Assembly (NCBI RefSeq): GCF_020184175.1
Contig: NC_065531.1
Coordinates: forward strand, 57,557,213 to 57,621,212
Direction of reading: 5' to 3'
Source of the DNA: Aphis gossypii
Lineage: Eukaryota; Arthropoda; Insecta; Hemiptera; Aphididae
Length of the DNA: 64,000 bases
Within the stretch, counting starts at the first letter, position 1. Each line of letters begins with the position of its first letter. This document shows, piece by piece, positions 13,901 to 25,300 of the stretch. The notes beneath the pieces are model-generated. The model was not told the origin of the DNA. It did not search any database and saw only the letters and a list, made by a program, of their open reading frames with translations. A program made the translations under genes and the position numbers.

Positions 13901-15584
13901 GGTGATTTTTTTATTTTTGAAATATTTTTTCAAAATTTTTTGGTGATTTTTTTATTTTTGAAATATATTTTCAAAATATAATTTCAAAATAAAATAAATT
14001 TTCAAAGTATATTTTATTTTATTTTTTAAAAAAATTTTTTTTTTACTTTTTTTTATTTTCAAAATAAAATAAATTTTCAAAATATATTTTCAAAATATTT
14101 TTTTATTTTTTTTTTTTTTTAATATATTTTTAAGTATATTTTCAAAATTTCTTTATGATTTTTTATTTTTTTAAATATAATTTAAAAATAAAATAATTTT
14201 CAAAGTTTATTTAATTTTATTTTTTCAAAATATTTTTTTTACTTTTTTTTATTTTCAAAATAAAATAAATTTTTAGTTTTTTATTTTTTTAAATATATTT
14301 TCAAAATATAATTTCAAAATAAAATAAATTTTCAAAATATTTTTTTTTTTCAAAAAATTTTTTTATTTTTTTATATTTTCAAAATATTTTTTTATTTTTT
14401 TAAATATATTTTCAAAATTTTTTTGTGATTTTTTTATTTTTGAAATATATTTTCAAAATTTTTTGGTGATTTTTTTATTTTTGAAATATTTTTTCAAAAT
14501 TTTTTGGTGATTTTTTTATTTTTGAAATATATTTTCAAAATATAATTTCAAAACAAAATATATTTTATTTTTTTTATTTTTTTAAATTTATTTTCAAAAT
14601 TTTTTGGTGATTTTTTTAATTTTGAAATATATTTTCAAAATTTTTTTAAAATTTTTTGGTGATTTTTTTATTTTTGAAATATATTTTCAAAATATAATTC
14701 AAAATAAAATAAATTTTCAAAATATAAATTCAAAATAAAATATATTTTATTTTTTTTATTTTTTTAAATATATTTTCAAAATTTTTTGGTGATTTTTTCA
14801 TTTTTTTAATATATTTTCAAAATTTTTTGGTGATTTTTTTAATTTTGAAATATATTTTCAAAATATAATTTCAAAATAAAATAAATTTTCAAAGTATATT
14901 TTATTTTATTTTTTAAAAATTTTTTTTTTTACTTTTTTATATTTTCAAAATATAATTTCAAAACAAAATATATTTTATTTTTTTTATTTTTTTAAATATA
15001 TTTTCAAAATTTTTTGGTGATTTTTTTAATTTTGAAATATATTTTCAAAATTTTTTTAAAATTTTTTGGTGATTTTTTTATTTTTGAAATATATTTTCAA
15101 AATATAATTTCAAAATAAAATAAATTTTCAAAATATAAATTCAAAATAAAATATATTTTATTTTTTTTATTTTTTTAAATATATTTTCAAAATTTTTTGG
15201 TGATTTTTTCATTTTTTTAAATATATTTTCAAAATTTTTTGGTGATTTTTTTAATTTTGAAATATATTTTCAAAATTTTTTGGTGATTTTTTTATTTTTG
15301 AAATATTTTTTCAAAATTTTTTGGTGATTTTTTTATTTTTGAAATATATTTTCAAAATATAATTTCAAAATAAAATAAATTTTCAAAGTATATTTTATTT
15401 TATTTTTTAAAAAAATTTTTTTTTTTACTTTTTTATATTTTCAAAATATAATTTCAAAATAAAATATATTTTATATTTTTTTATTTTTTTAAATATATTT
15501 TTAAGTATATTTTCAAAATTTCTTTATGATTTTTTATTTTTTTAAATATAATTTAAAAATAAAATAAAATTTCAAAATATATTT

Positions 15585-15805
15585 AAAAAAATGAAAAAAT
15601 CATAAATAAATTTTGAAAATTATTTTGAAAATATAAAAAAAAAATCATAAAAAGATTTTGAAAATAATTATAAAATAAAAAATATATTTTGAAAATAAAA
15701 ATAAAAAAATTTATCAATAAAAAAAAAAATCATTAATATATTTTGAAAAATATAAAAAAAAAATCATATAAATATTTTGAAAATATAAAATATAAATCAT
15801 GAAAA
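15585..15805. repeat. T-rich array in inverted orientation
   Basis: From about 15585 the plus strand changes from TTTTCAAAAT to its complement ATTTTGAAAA with A runs and AAAAAATCAT, the reverse complement of the ATGATTTTTT units. It forms the turn between the forward array and the inverted satellite. Confidence 0.8.
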
Positions 15806-15809
15806 TATT

Positions 15810-16352
15810 TAATTATCTCGCAATATATATTATCACGAATATTAAGTTATCCCGCAATGTATATTATCATGAATATTTAGTTATCCCGCAATATATATTA
15901 TCACGAATATTTAGTTATCCCGCAATGTATATTATCACGAATATTTAGTTATGCCGCAATATATATTATCACGAATATTTAGTTATCCCGCAATGTATAT
16001 TATCACGAATATTTAGTTATCCCGCAATATATATTATCACGAATATTTAGTTATCCCGCAATGTATATTATCCCGCAATATATATTATCACGAATATTTA
16101 GTTATCCCGCAATATATATTATCACGAATATTAAGTTATCCCGCTATGTATATTATCCCGCAATATATATTATCACGAATATTAAGTTATCCCGCAATAT
16201 ATATTATCACGAATATTTAGTTATCCCGCAATATATATTATTATGAATATTAAGTTATCCCGCAATGTATATTATCACGAATATTTTGTTATCCCGCAAT
16301 ATATATTATCACGAATATTTAGTTATCCCGCAATATATATTATCACGAATAT
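15810..16352 (-). repeat. 34-bp satellite array, inverted orientation
   Basis: About 15 units of TTATCCCGCAATATATATT with an ATCACGAATATTTAG tail, the reverse complement of the satellite at 5205-6845, including the 17-bp short units. It ends at a CACGAATATTT next to single-copy DNA leading into the transposase relic. The reading frames across it are repeat artefacts. Confidence 0.95.
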
Positions 16353-16583
16353 TTATAAATAAACCAAAATTCCATGATTGTTATCGTAGTTTTTTCACTG
16401 AATACCCTATGCCAGTGGCCAGTAAAACACTGTTATTGAGTCCGTCCGTATATTATGACATTATGTTAGTATGTTAAACTGTTAAATATTATGTTCAAAT
16501 TGTTCAATAGTGTTTATACTGTTTATTTTATAGTATTTTATTTTTTAGTCAGTCAAATATTTCTCGATTCGTAAATTATAATT

Positions 16584-19500
16584 ATGTCAAATAATTTTGA
16601 AAATCAATTAACATGCATGTGTGGTAAAGTTAGAGGAGTTGTAAATCCCACTAATTGGAAACGTCATGTTACCTCGTGTAAAATACTAAAAAGTAAAAGT
16701 AAAAATTCAGATATATTATCATTTATTAAGAGACCAGCGGCTACAGTTGATACTTTAAATCCAAAAAAACTGTGACCAGGTAAGTAATAATTTAAACTGT
16801 TTATTTGTTAAATAGGTTGTGCATAAATATAAATTAGTAGTAGATAAATAGTAATAAATTTAAATTTAAATTTTAAATTGTATTTAATCTGTGGTATAAC
16901 TATAAAGGTATCTACTACTTACTAGTGCACTACCTATACTACTGTAGTCACCTGAATTAAATCAATTATTTTATATAATGTATTATTATGACTCTTAATA
17001 TTAACTGTTTATTATATTCAATACAAAATACAAAATATGTATGCAATGGTCAAGACCTACACCAGATGCTGTTACTGAAGTACATGGTATGTATTTTAAG
17101 CCTGTACTTTTATAATAATTATTAATTTTATTATTCTTATACATGGTAAAATAGGACATAAATTATTCATTATGCATTAAAAAATATTATGTAAATCTTT
17201 TTTCTAATAACATTATCTGTATTTTATTTACAGATACTCCATCTAAGTACGAAGAATTCTTAGTAAACAAAGACATTGGTACTAGTATAGATAATTCTGT
17301 AGAAATAGCAGATACTGATGAAATAGGTAGGTAATAAATTATATCAAGATATAATTTTACAAGTAAAATTAAATCATGATCTAAATCAGTCTAAATACAA
17401 GTTACTTTAAAATAATTCATTTAAAATTAAAATACAAAATATAAGTTATGCACTTTGTACCTATCATACAAATATGAATATAAACACAGTTAATTTAAAA
17501 TAACTATAATTTATAATATTATAATTTTAAATAAAAATTAACTAATTATTCTCAGCTCTGATATGGAAAACCTAAAATATAGTGATAAAAATAATAATTA
17601 AGATAAAATTTTTAGAATTATATAGCATTAAATTTAGTTTTTAATTGTAAGTTGGGTTATTCACAAAAATCTGTGTAATTCTTTAGTAACTTTGTTATTA
17701 CTTCTAGATGATATTTTTGATAATTTGATTTTCAGCTTGTACACATGATGTAGATGACAATATTAGTCTTGGTAAATCATTTCCAAATGACCCATCAAGA
17801 ATTCCTGATCATGTTTCATATACTTTATTACATCACTTTGTAGAAATGGGACCATGTCAACCGTATCCCCATGATTTGGAGAGTAATATGTTTCCAAAAT
17901 CTATTGATTCAAATGGATTTTATCGATCATTTCATGAATCATATTATTATAAATCAATTCCTAACAACATACCTGTCAAAAGATCTTGGTTATCATATTC
18001 ACCATTAACGAACAAAATTTATTGTACTACATGCAAATTATTTGGTTTGGCCAAAATTAAAATAATAAAACTTGTATCAGATGGTTCAAATGATTGGAAA
18101 AATCTGAAACGAACTATTGAATCGCATGAATGCTCATCAAATCATTTACAATCTGAAATTAGTCGTGGCCTATACACTAAAAATATTCGTTTAGATACAA
18201 ATCTATTACATACTGCAAATAAAGAAGTCGAGTCAAATCGTGAAATTTTAAGAGTGGTTATTGAAGCTCTTATATTCATAGCTCAACAAAATATTGCGAT
18301 CCGGGGACACAATGAAAAAATAACTTCTTTGAACACAGGAAATTTTTTAGAATTATTAAAGCTTTTAAGTAATTATCATCCAGTTCTTAACACTCATTTA
18401 GATAAAATTAAAAACACATCAACAGCAAATAGACTAACATTTATGTCTAATAAAAGTCAGAATAAAATATTAAAAATTCTTGGTGATTTGGTTCTTTCTA
18501 CTATTTTGAAAAATATAAAACAAGCTGGAATTTTCGCTGTTATTATTGATACTACGACTGATGTGTCCAATCTTGAGCAATTTTCATTTATTTTGCGATT
18601 TATTAATGAAAAAGGTGTTACAGAAGAACGATTGGTGGCGTTAGAAACAGTAGATGATAGTACTGGCCAAGGATTATTTAAATGTTTTAAAAAAATTACT
18701 GAAGAGTATGCTATTAATTGGCGTGAACATCTTTGTGCACAATCTTATGATGGTGCTGCTTGTATGCAGGGAGTTTATTCTGGTCTCAGGTCTTTAATAC
18801 AAATTGAAAATCCTAAAGCTATATATATATGGTGTTTTGCTCATCAACTAAATTTAGTTGTTATTGATACATGCGACTGTTGTGAAGATACCAGGAATTT
18901 CTTTGGCGAAGTTCAGTCATTGGTAACATATTTGCGAGCCAGAAAAAGAACAAGCACATTTGTCAAGATTCAAAAAGAACTTTATCCCAAAGAACGAGTA
19001 TTGCGTCTTCGAAACTTCTCAGATACAAGATGGACGTCGCACGATCGCGTGATTGATGTCATATATACTAAATTTAAGGCTTTATTACAAACTTTATACG
19101 AATTGAAAAATTCTACTGATAGAACAACTGCGTCAATGGCCAAAAGTCTATTAAATACAATAGAAACATTTGAATTTGTACTTTCAATGATATTATTAAA
19201 AAAAATATTCAATATTACGACTCCTCTCTCGAATTACTTACAAAGTAAATCCTTGGATTTTATTCAAGCATTAAAATTAGTCGACTTGTGTAAAGATAAA
19301 CTTAAATCTCTACGGAGTGAGAAAGAATATATTTCAATATTTCAGGAAGCTAAATCTTATGCTAATATTTATAATTTACCAAATAATGACTTTAAACCAG
19401 TTAGAGCAATGAAAAGAAAAAAGATGGCTGATGAAAATGTACAGGATGAAGTTTCAGATTCTCCATTTGAAAGATATAGAATTAATACATTTTTTAAAGT

Positions 19501-19705
19501 TATTGATCAAATTATCCGATCAATAGAATCAAGATTTTCTGATGCTCGTGAAATATTAAAAGATTTGGCTCTATTGTCCCCAGAAAGATTAATGCAAGTA
19601 TCAAAAGAAAAAGATTACCTTCCTGAAGACAGTTTTAAATATATCGCTGACTGGGTAAAGGGTATAGACGCAAAAAAGTTAAAAAATGAATACTTCCAAT
19701 TTATT
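16584..19705 (+). pseudogene. hAT-family transposase relic (ZMYM1-like, TTF/BED-like zinc finger)
   Basis: Cut-and-paste hAT transposase. Exon 1 (from the ATG at 16584) codes a C-x-C...H...C finger around TNWKRHVTSC. Small exons follow at 17055-17086 and 17234-17326, and a main exon starts at 17736 and runs to about 19705. The main exon holds a TTF-type finger region (SPLTNKIYCTTCKLFG), the first catalytic Asp region IIDTTTD (18542), the second around SYDGAACMQG (18743), the W..H block IWCFAHQLNLVV, and DTRWTSHDR. Exon 1 reads into TGA just before the GTAAGT donor after 16779; its phase also misses exon 2 by one base, as if one A were lost from the A run at 16763-16769. The C-terminal hATC dimerisation domain and catalytic Glu are absent: after NEYFQFI the frame continues for 17 codons of T-rich array and stops at 19759. 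Confidence 0.85.
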
Positions 19706-19918
19706 TTTTCAAATTTATTTTTAAATATATTTTCAAAATATAATTTAAAAATAAAATAATTTTCAAAATACTTTTATGATTTTTTAAATATTTTTTTATT
19801 ATTTTCAAAATATATTTTATATTTTTTTTAATTTTTTTTTTTTATTTTCAATTTTATATTTTTTTATATTTTCAAAATATATTTTATATTTTTTATATTT
19901 TCAAAATAAAATAAATTT
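19706..19918. repeat. T-rich array at the 3' break of the transposase
   Basis: TTTTCAAAATATATTTT units in forward orientation start exactly where transposase similarity stops and end near AAATTTCGTATTTT. The array either replaced the lost transposase 3' end or was the insertion point that truncated it. Confidence 0.85.
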
Positions 19919-20609
19919 CGTATTTTAATATGAAAGATACATTGTTGTTATTTGGTTAGTACTTGTTCGTTCAAAAGTTTAAAAAAACTTCTTTTACTAG
20001 CTTAAAGTAATGTCAAGTTCGGTTTATAATAATTTTACTGCAAACTCTGATTTATTATAGAGTTCAAAAAAATAATTTGGGTGGAAATTGTCTGGATAAG
20101 TAAATATATATTTATATTTATATTATAGTTATATTTATATAACTATTATTAATACACATATTACATTTATTAAATTATTAATTATTAAAAGAGTATATAC
20201 AATTTATTACTAAATTATTTATAAATTATATTTTGATTTACCATCATGGAATATCAAGGACAGGTTCGTATTATAAATATTAATAAGATTCAAATTAATC
20301 TAAATATAAAATTAAACGATATTATTTATTGTTAAATAATAATTTTAAAATACGAAGAAATTTCAAGTCATCACAAGTAAAATTTTTTGAATTATTTTTA
20401 AAAACTAAGAAAATGTGTCCGTGAAAAAATTGTTTTTATGTATTTAGACATTAAATGTTATTGAAATTTTAAGTAAGATAGCTCATAAAAATGCGACTAG
20501 GTATTTTAAATTTTACAATTAAAAAATAAACAACTTTTGAGGATTCTTGTATATAATGTTTAAGGGGTTAGTACTCAATGCTTGTTTGGTGCATATTAGT
20601 TATATAATT
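19919..20609. other. Intergenic, nothing recognised
   Basis: AT-rich single-copy-looking DNA between the transposase relic and the TIR element. No open frame or repeat structure of note on either strand. Confidence 0.4.
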
Positions 20610-21102
20610 TAGGGTGACCAAATGTAAATAAAAAACTAGACACTTTTTTATGAGAAAAATAGAGATTGAAATAAACTCTAGTCTATACCTACATAGAGGA
20701 GAAATATTCAAAAATAAAATCATAGTTAAAAATAATTAAAGTTCTAATAGTATGAATGTTATTAATATTTATTATATCAAATTAAAATAATAATATATTA
20801 CTCTTATCGGCGATCGAAATCGTCGTAATTTTGGGGAAAATAAATACCCACACTAAAAATAAACGTCTTAACATGACTGTATTTCATAGATAAAAATATT
20901 TTAAACGGTTTATTATTGACAAATTGTTGATTTGTAATTTTTTAATTTTTATAAAATAATCGCTAAAATCACTTTTTGATTAAATAGTGAAAAACAGGAT
21001 TAAAACAGGACAGTCACCGAAAACAGGACTAAATACGTCATGTTTAATTTCGATTGAGAAAACAGGACAATCCTGTTTAAAACTGGACGTGTGGTCACTC
21101 TA
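20610..21102. mobile_element. Non-autonomous TIR element (TAGGGTGACCA)
   Basis: Inverted termini TAGGGTGACCA at 20610 and TGGTCACTCTA ending at 21102, with one mismatch. TAATT flanks it on both sides (20605-20609 and 21103-21107), a candidate 5-bp target duplication. The interior has AAACAGGA repeats near the right end (AAAACAGGACTAAATACG, AAAACAGGACAATCC) and no open frame. Confidence 0.65.
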
Positions 21103-22138
21103 TAATTAATATTTAATTGAATATAATTTTGTTATTTATTTACAATTTAGAAAAAATATATTATACAAAGAAGCTAGAACTTGTCTTTTTTCCGCTCAGA
21201 TACAGTAGATATTTTGACAAGCAATCTGGAAAAATATTAAAATCCAACAGAAAAAAAATTAATTATTGAACTAAGTAGAACATTTATTGAATTGTATATT
21301 TTTCATGTGGTTTACACTAACTAATAAAACTAACGAATTTAATTCATTTATTTATAGTTGATATTTCAGCATATTAGCTCAACTACAAATAATAAAATGA
21401 TAATCTAAAATACATAAAAATATTTTTGAACGGTGATTGGTGATTGGAGATCAACTTAAAAAGTGGCGTCAGGTATTAAATTATAAAGTATACTAATTAT
21501 AGAGCTAATACGTTTCGTTAATCGTTACTATTTGTTTTAATCGAAAAGGTTCCTGTATGCACAATAAATCAGCAGTTCTGTCAAAATATTACTTGTTATC
21601 AAATGGTTATTTTATTATTTTGGTTTTTTGTGCAATGACGAATAAACTGTCGTACCCGTACGAAAAATAAATAAGGACATTATGTCAGAATAATTAAACG
21701 TATTTTTTTCGGTCTGTGGTCTTGAATGTCCTTGACTTGAATTGTTTGACGTTTTTTAGTTGTGTTTTATTAATGGAATATAATATGTATACATTGACTT
21801 TGAACAGTGTAGATTAAAGAGCTCATTCGATGACACGCCGTATTTTAATATTAACGTTTAGTTCAATATTTTAAACTAAAGATGGCATAATAAGTGCGCA
21901 TATAAATCTACGTATGTCATTAAGCCGCATACGAAATTAACCATACCCAGGAAGTTACCATGATCTTGGACTCAAGAGATGACAATGTACAAAAATAATA
22001 AATTAAGGAATAGTTGGTATTGTATCCTGAGTTACCATTGTCGTTCTTGTGATTTTGCGTTTACGTCAGTTATGCTTAGTGTACGCGGAAAGTGAATGTT
22101 TCTATCAGGATAATTAAATAAATAAAAAACAAAACCAG
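21103..22138. other. Upstream region of lipase gene A
   Basis: No coding frame. The last few hundred bases (about 21580-22138) are less AT-rich than the surroundings, as is common in a promoter-proximal region. Confidence 0.35.
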
Positions 22139-22173
22139 TATAAAGCAGAGTCGTTGTATCGTGCTTCACAGTG
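22139..22173 (+). promoter_or_regulatory. Predicted core promoter of lipase gene A
   Basis: TATAAAG at 22139-22145 is followed by TTCACAGT at 22165-22172, an insect initiator-like motif about 30 bases downstream. This is the canonical TATA-to-Inr spacing. It would give a 5' UTR of about 150 nt before the ATG at 22318. Position and spacing are the only evidence. Confidence 0.35.
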
Positions 22174-22317
22174 TTAGGATGGGACGTTTTCGAAACAGAT
22201 AAATAATATTTATACTTTGTATCTTAACGCAATTTAAATATATTTTTAACACGTAACATACAACTGTATGCTTGAAAAAAAATTGTAAACAAAATTTTCA
22301 TATTATAGTTTTTGACT

Positions 22318-25300
22318 ATGCAATTGTTTAAATTGGAAAAATGTCTGTTAAACGTCATCTTCCTAGCAACTATTATATTTTTTAATACATGTGATTACGC
22401 TGCCTGCTTGGAATCAGTAAGTACATTAAAAAAATATAAGTATATACTTTTTTATTTATATAAGAAATCATTTTTAAGTATTTTATTCAAAACGCGTGAG
22501 CTTGACATTTTATTTTTAATATTTTACATAATATTTTAATATAAAATATAAAACAAATAACTTTAAATGTTTAATAAATCTGTATACAATCATTATTTGT
22601 CCATTATAATTCATTTATTTTAACGTTAAAAAAATATATAAAAAAAATTAAACTGAAAAAAATGTATTAGTATAGTATTGTTGAATGAGATACAATTTAT
22701 AATGCTTTATTTTTTTTAAAACATAAATATTATATAAGATTTTATGATTATGTATATTTGGTATATTTACTAGTATGAATTGGTATTATTATTTTCTAAC
22801 TTATTTTTTTCTGTTAGGTTACAATGATTAAAATTGTTTTGTTGTTTTAAAAATGATTAATCTACATAATTTCGCAGAAAAGTTGAACCATGTAATATTT
22901 ATTAATATAGGAAACTACAAAACTTAAGTTATTAAAAAGATTAATTATTTGAACTTTAAAAGAAACAAAAATAAAAATATTTAAGAAAAATATTTGATTT
23001 AAAAACACGAGACATTTGTTCTCGGGGTAAGTGATAACGAGTCTTAGAGCTTAACTCTAGCCTTATTTTGGGTGTTACTTTGTTATAACTCAAAATAGGT
23101 ACATGTATAATTTAATAATATTCAAACAGTAATAATATTTTAAATTTAACATATAGTGATTTATAAACAAAACAATAACGCTTATAAATAACATCGTAAC
23201 AAGTTCAAACCATCACATTTATTTTAATGTCAAACTTATCCTAAACATATTCATTTTTTCCATCGTGATGTCCAAAAGACATGTTTTATGTTGTGTTAAT
23301 TAATATGTTATGTCATGTCACCTGTTATGTTTTTTCATCATGTCTATTCTAATATAGCTATGCTGATTCTATTTATTTTCATAATTTCAACAAGCCATTT
23401 ACTTGTGCCAGTCGCTAACCTTTGACAACCTAAGCAAACCATCAATTCATGTTTTATTAAAATATGTGTAATATAAACATCATACTGCATTAATTGTAAA
23501 CAAGGTTTTGATTAGCATAAGTAATATGTTTTTTCCAAATCCATAAAATATGATTGAATGCATAATAATATAACCCCAAAAAGGTGTTTGTAGTGTAACT
23601 AATTTATGAATAATTAGTAAAATAAATAAAATATTCTTTTAAATATTTCGTTGCCTGAATAATAATTTGTGAATACAATTATTTGATAAACATATTATAG
23701 AGGTGCTTTATAGCGACTGGAGTTACATACTTACATGATTACATTATAAGTTATGATAAAATACGGTTTTTTAAATGTTGTAACTTTGTATTACACATAA
23801 ACCATTCTCATAACAATAAAACTAAAAATTAATTGATATATTTTCTTATTTAATACATTAGTTTCGTGTACTCTTTTAAGAAAATATATTTATATATCAA
23901 TGAATATATTATAAAAATATAATTTGATACAACTGACCCTTGCACACTTATTACTAGAAATTAAAACCCATCTTAAAATATTGTTTGATAATAATATAAT
24001 AAATTATATTTTGTTAAAGGCAAAGAAAATAAAGGAACTTGGCTATCCACTGATGACGTATCAAGTTTGGACCGCTGACAAGTATTTGTTGGGCCTAGAA
24101 CGAATACCACACAGTAAACACCGTAATGAATCTATTGGAAAACCAGTCCTATTATTGCACGGTCTATACTTGTCGTCGGCTATATTCACAATAAACAACT
24201 CGTCACTTAGTAAGTCCAAAACGTTATAACCAACCAAAACATATTTGAAGTTTCTTTTAGGCCATTAATTATTATTGCAATTGTGCATACCTATTTTGCA
24301 AACAAACTGCTTGTTTTACGTGCATGTAAGTAACATAAATGTACACTGGGACGGTTATACTTTTTTTTGTCAATATTTAACCGATGTGGTTGTAATACAA
24401 CAGTGGCAATAACTCTATATCAGAATTCAGAACTAACAACCGATGAGTATAATGATTATCAAAAGCTTGTAGCAATATAAATGTCGATTATATTACCCAA
24501 TAGTAATTAATTTGACTGATGAATTGTTTGGTTAAGTCATATTGAATTATATTTTCGAGATATATTATTCTGAAAGTTATTCATTATTATTTATTTATTT
24601 TAAGTTTTATAACTCGCAGATAAATTTTAAATTATTTTTTTTATTCAATATTATAAAATAAATAATACATAATATTTTTATTATTATACTATGACGTATC
24701 GATACAATTGCCATTACTTGCATAGTATTTCATTACTTTTAAAATATTATAGTGGATTACAAAATCATAATATTTATATAACAGTATCACTGATTAAATT
24801 TAATATAACTATAATCGTATTAAAATATTTAAATAGTATACACAAAACATTTCCTTAATAGTTCAGTTTGTTTAAAATGTATAATATATTAAGTAAATTA
24901 TGTCGAAATATTCCATGAATATTAAGTACAAATAATAATGGAACCTTAATACATAAGTGTCGAATCTTTCTTACATATTCTAAATAGGTTATTTTTATAA
25001 TATTTAAAACAAGCTATAAAGAAAACGTTTGAAGTATATAGTTTATAATGCAACATAGTATTATTTTATGCGCGTATGGTAAATGGTCTTGTATAAATAA
25101 GTACTTAATACTTTTATTTTTTGTCCATGACTTGGAGTAGTCAATTTGGTAAAGATAATTTGTTTTTTTTTATAAGCGTATTATATAATTTTAAGTTCGA
25201 AAAATTTAGATATTAAATAGAAATACAACGATTTTCCTTCAAAAGATTTTAGTTATTTGGGTTGTTAAAAAAATATTAATGATAGACAATTACAACTTTT

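Larger units (their letters stand above)
6845..15585. repeat. Long T-rich array with about 41-bp TTGGTGATT units
   Basis: About 8.7 kb in which nearly every line repeats TATTTTCAAAA, TTTTTTGGTGATTTTTTT and AATTTCAAAATAAAATA blocks. Units are about 41 bp where the TTGGTGATT block is present and about 31 bp elsewhere. T runs sit on the plus strand throughout, giving strong strand asymmetry. Two islands of different composition interrupt it (8546-8934 and 10536-10929). Open frames here are by-products of the repeat. Confidence 0.9.

Noticed and set aside
16061..16477. Open frames with YYHEYLVIPQYI-type repeats
   Set aside because: Artefact of the inverted 34-bp satellite, whose period leaves a frame open; no start context or gene structure.
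18982..19212. Minus-strand open frame
   Set aside because: Antisense shadow of the hAT transposase exon.
22312..22317. Earlier non-ATG start (TTG) for lipase A, and a similar one at 44044 for lipase C
   Set aside because: In both genes an in-frame ATG follows at once and yields a normal signal peptide; a TTG start is not expected in a nuclear gene.
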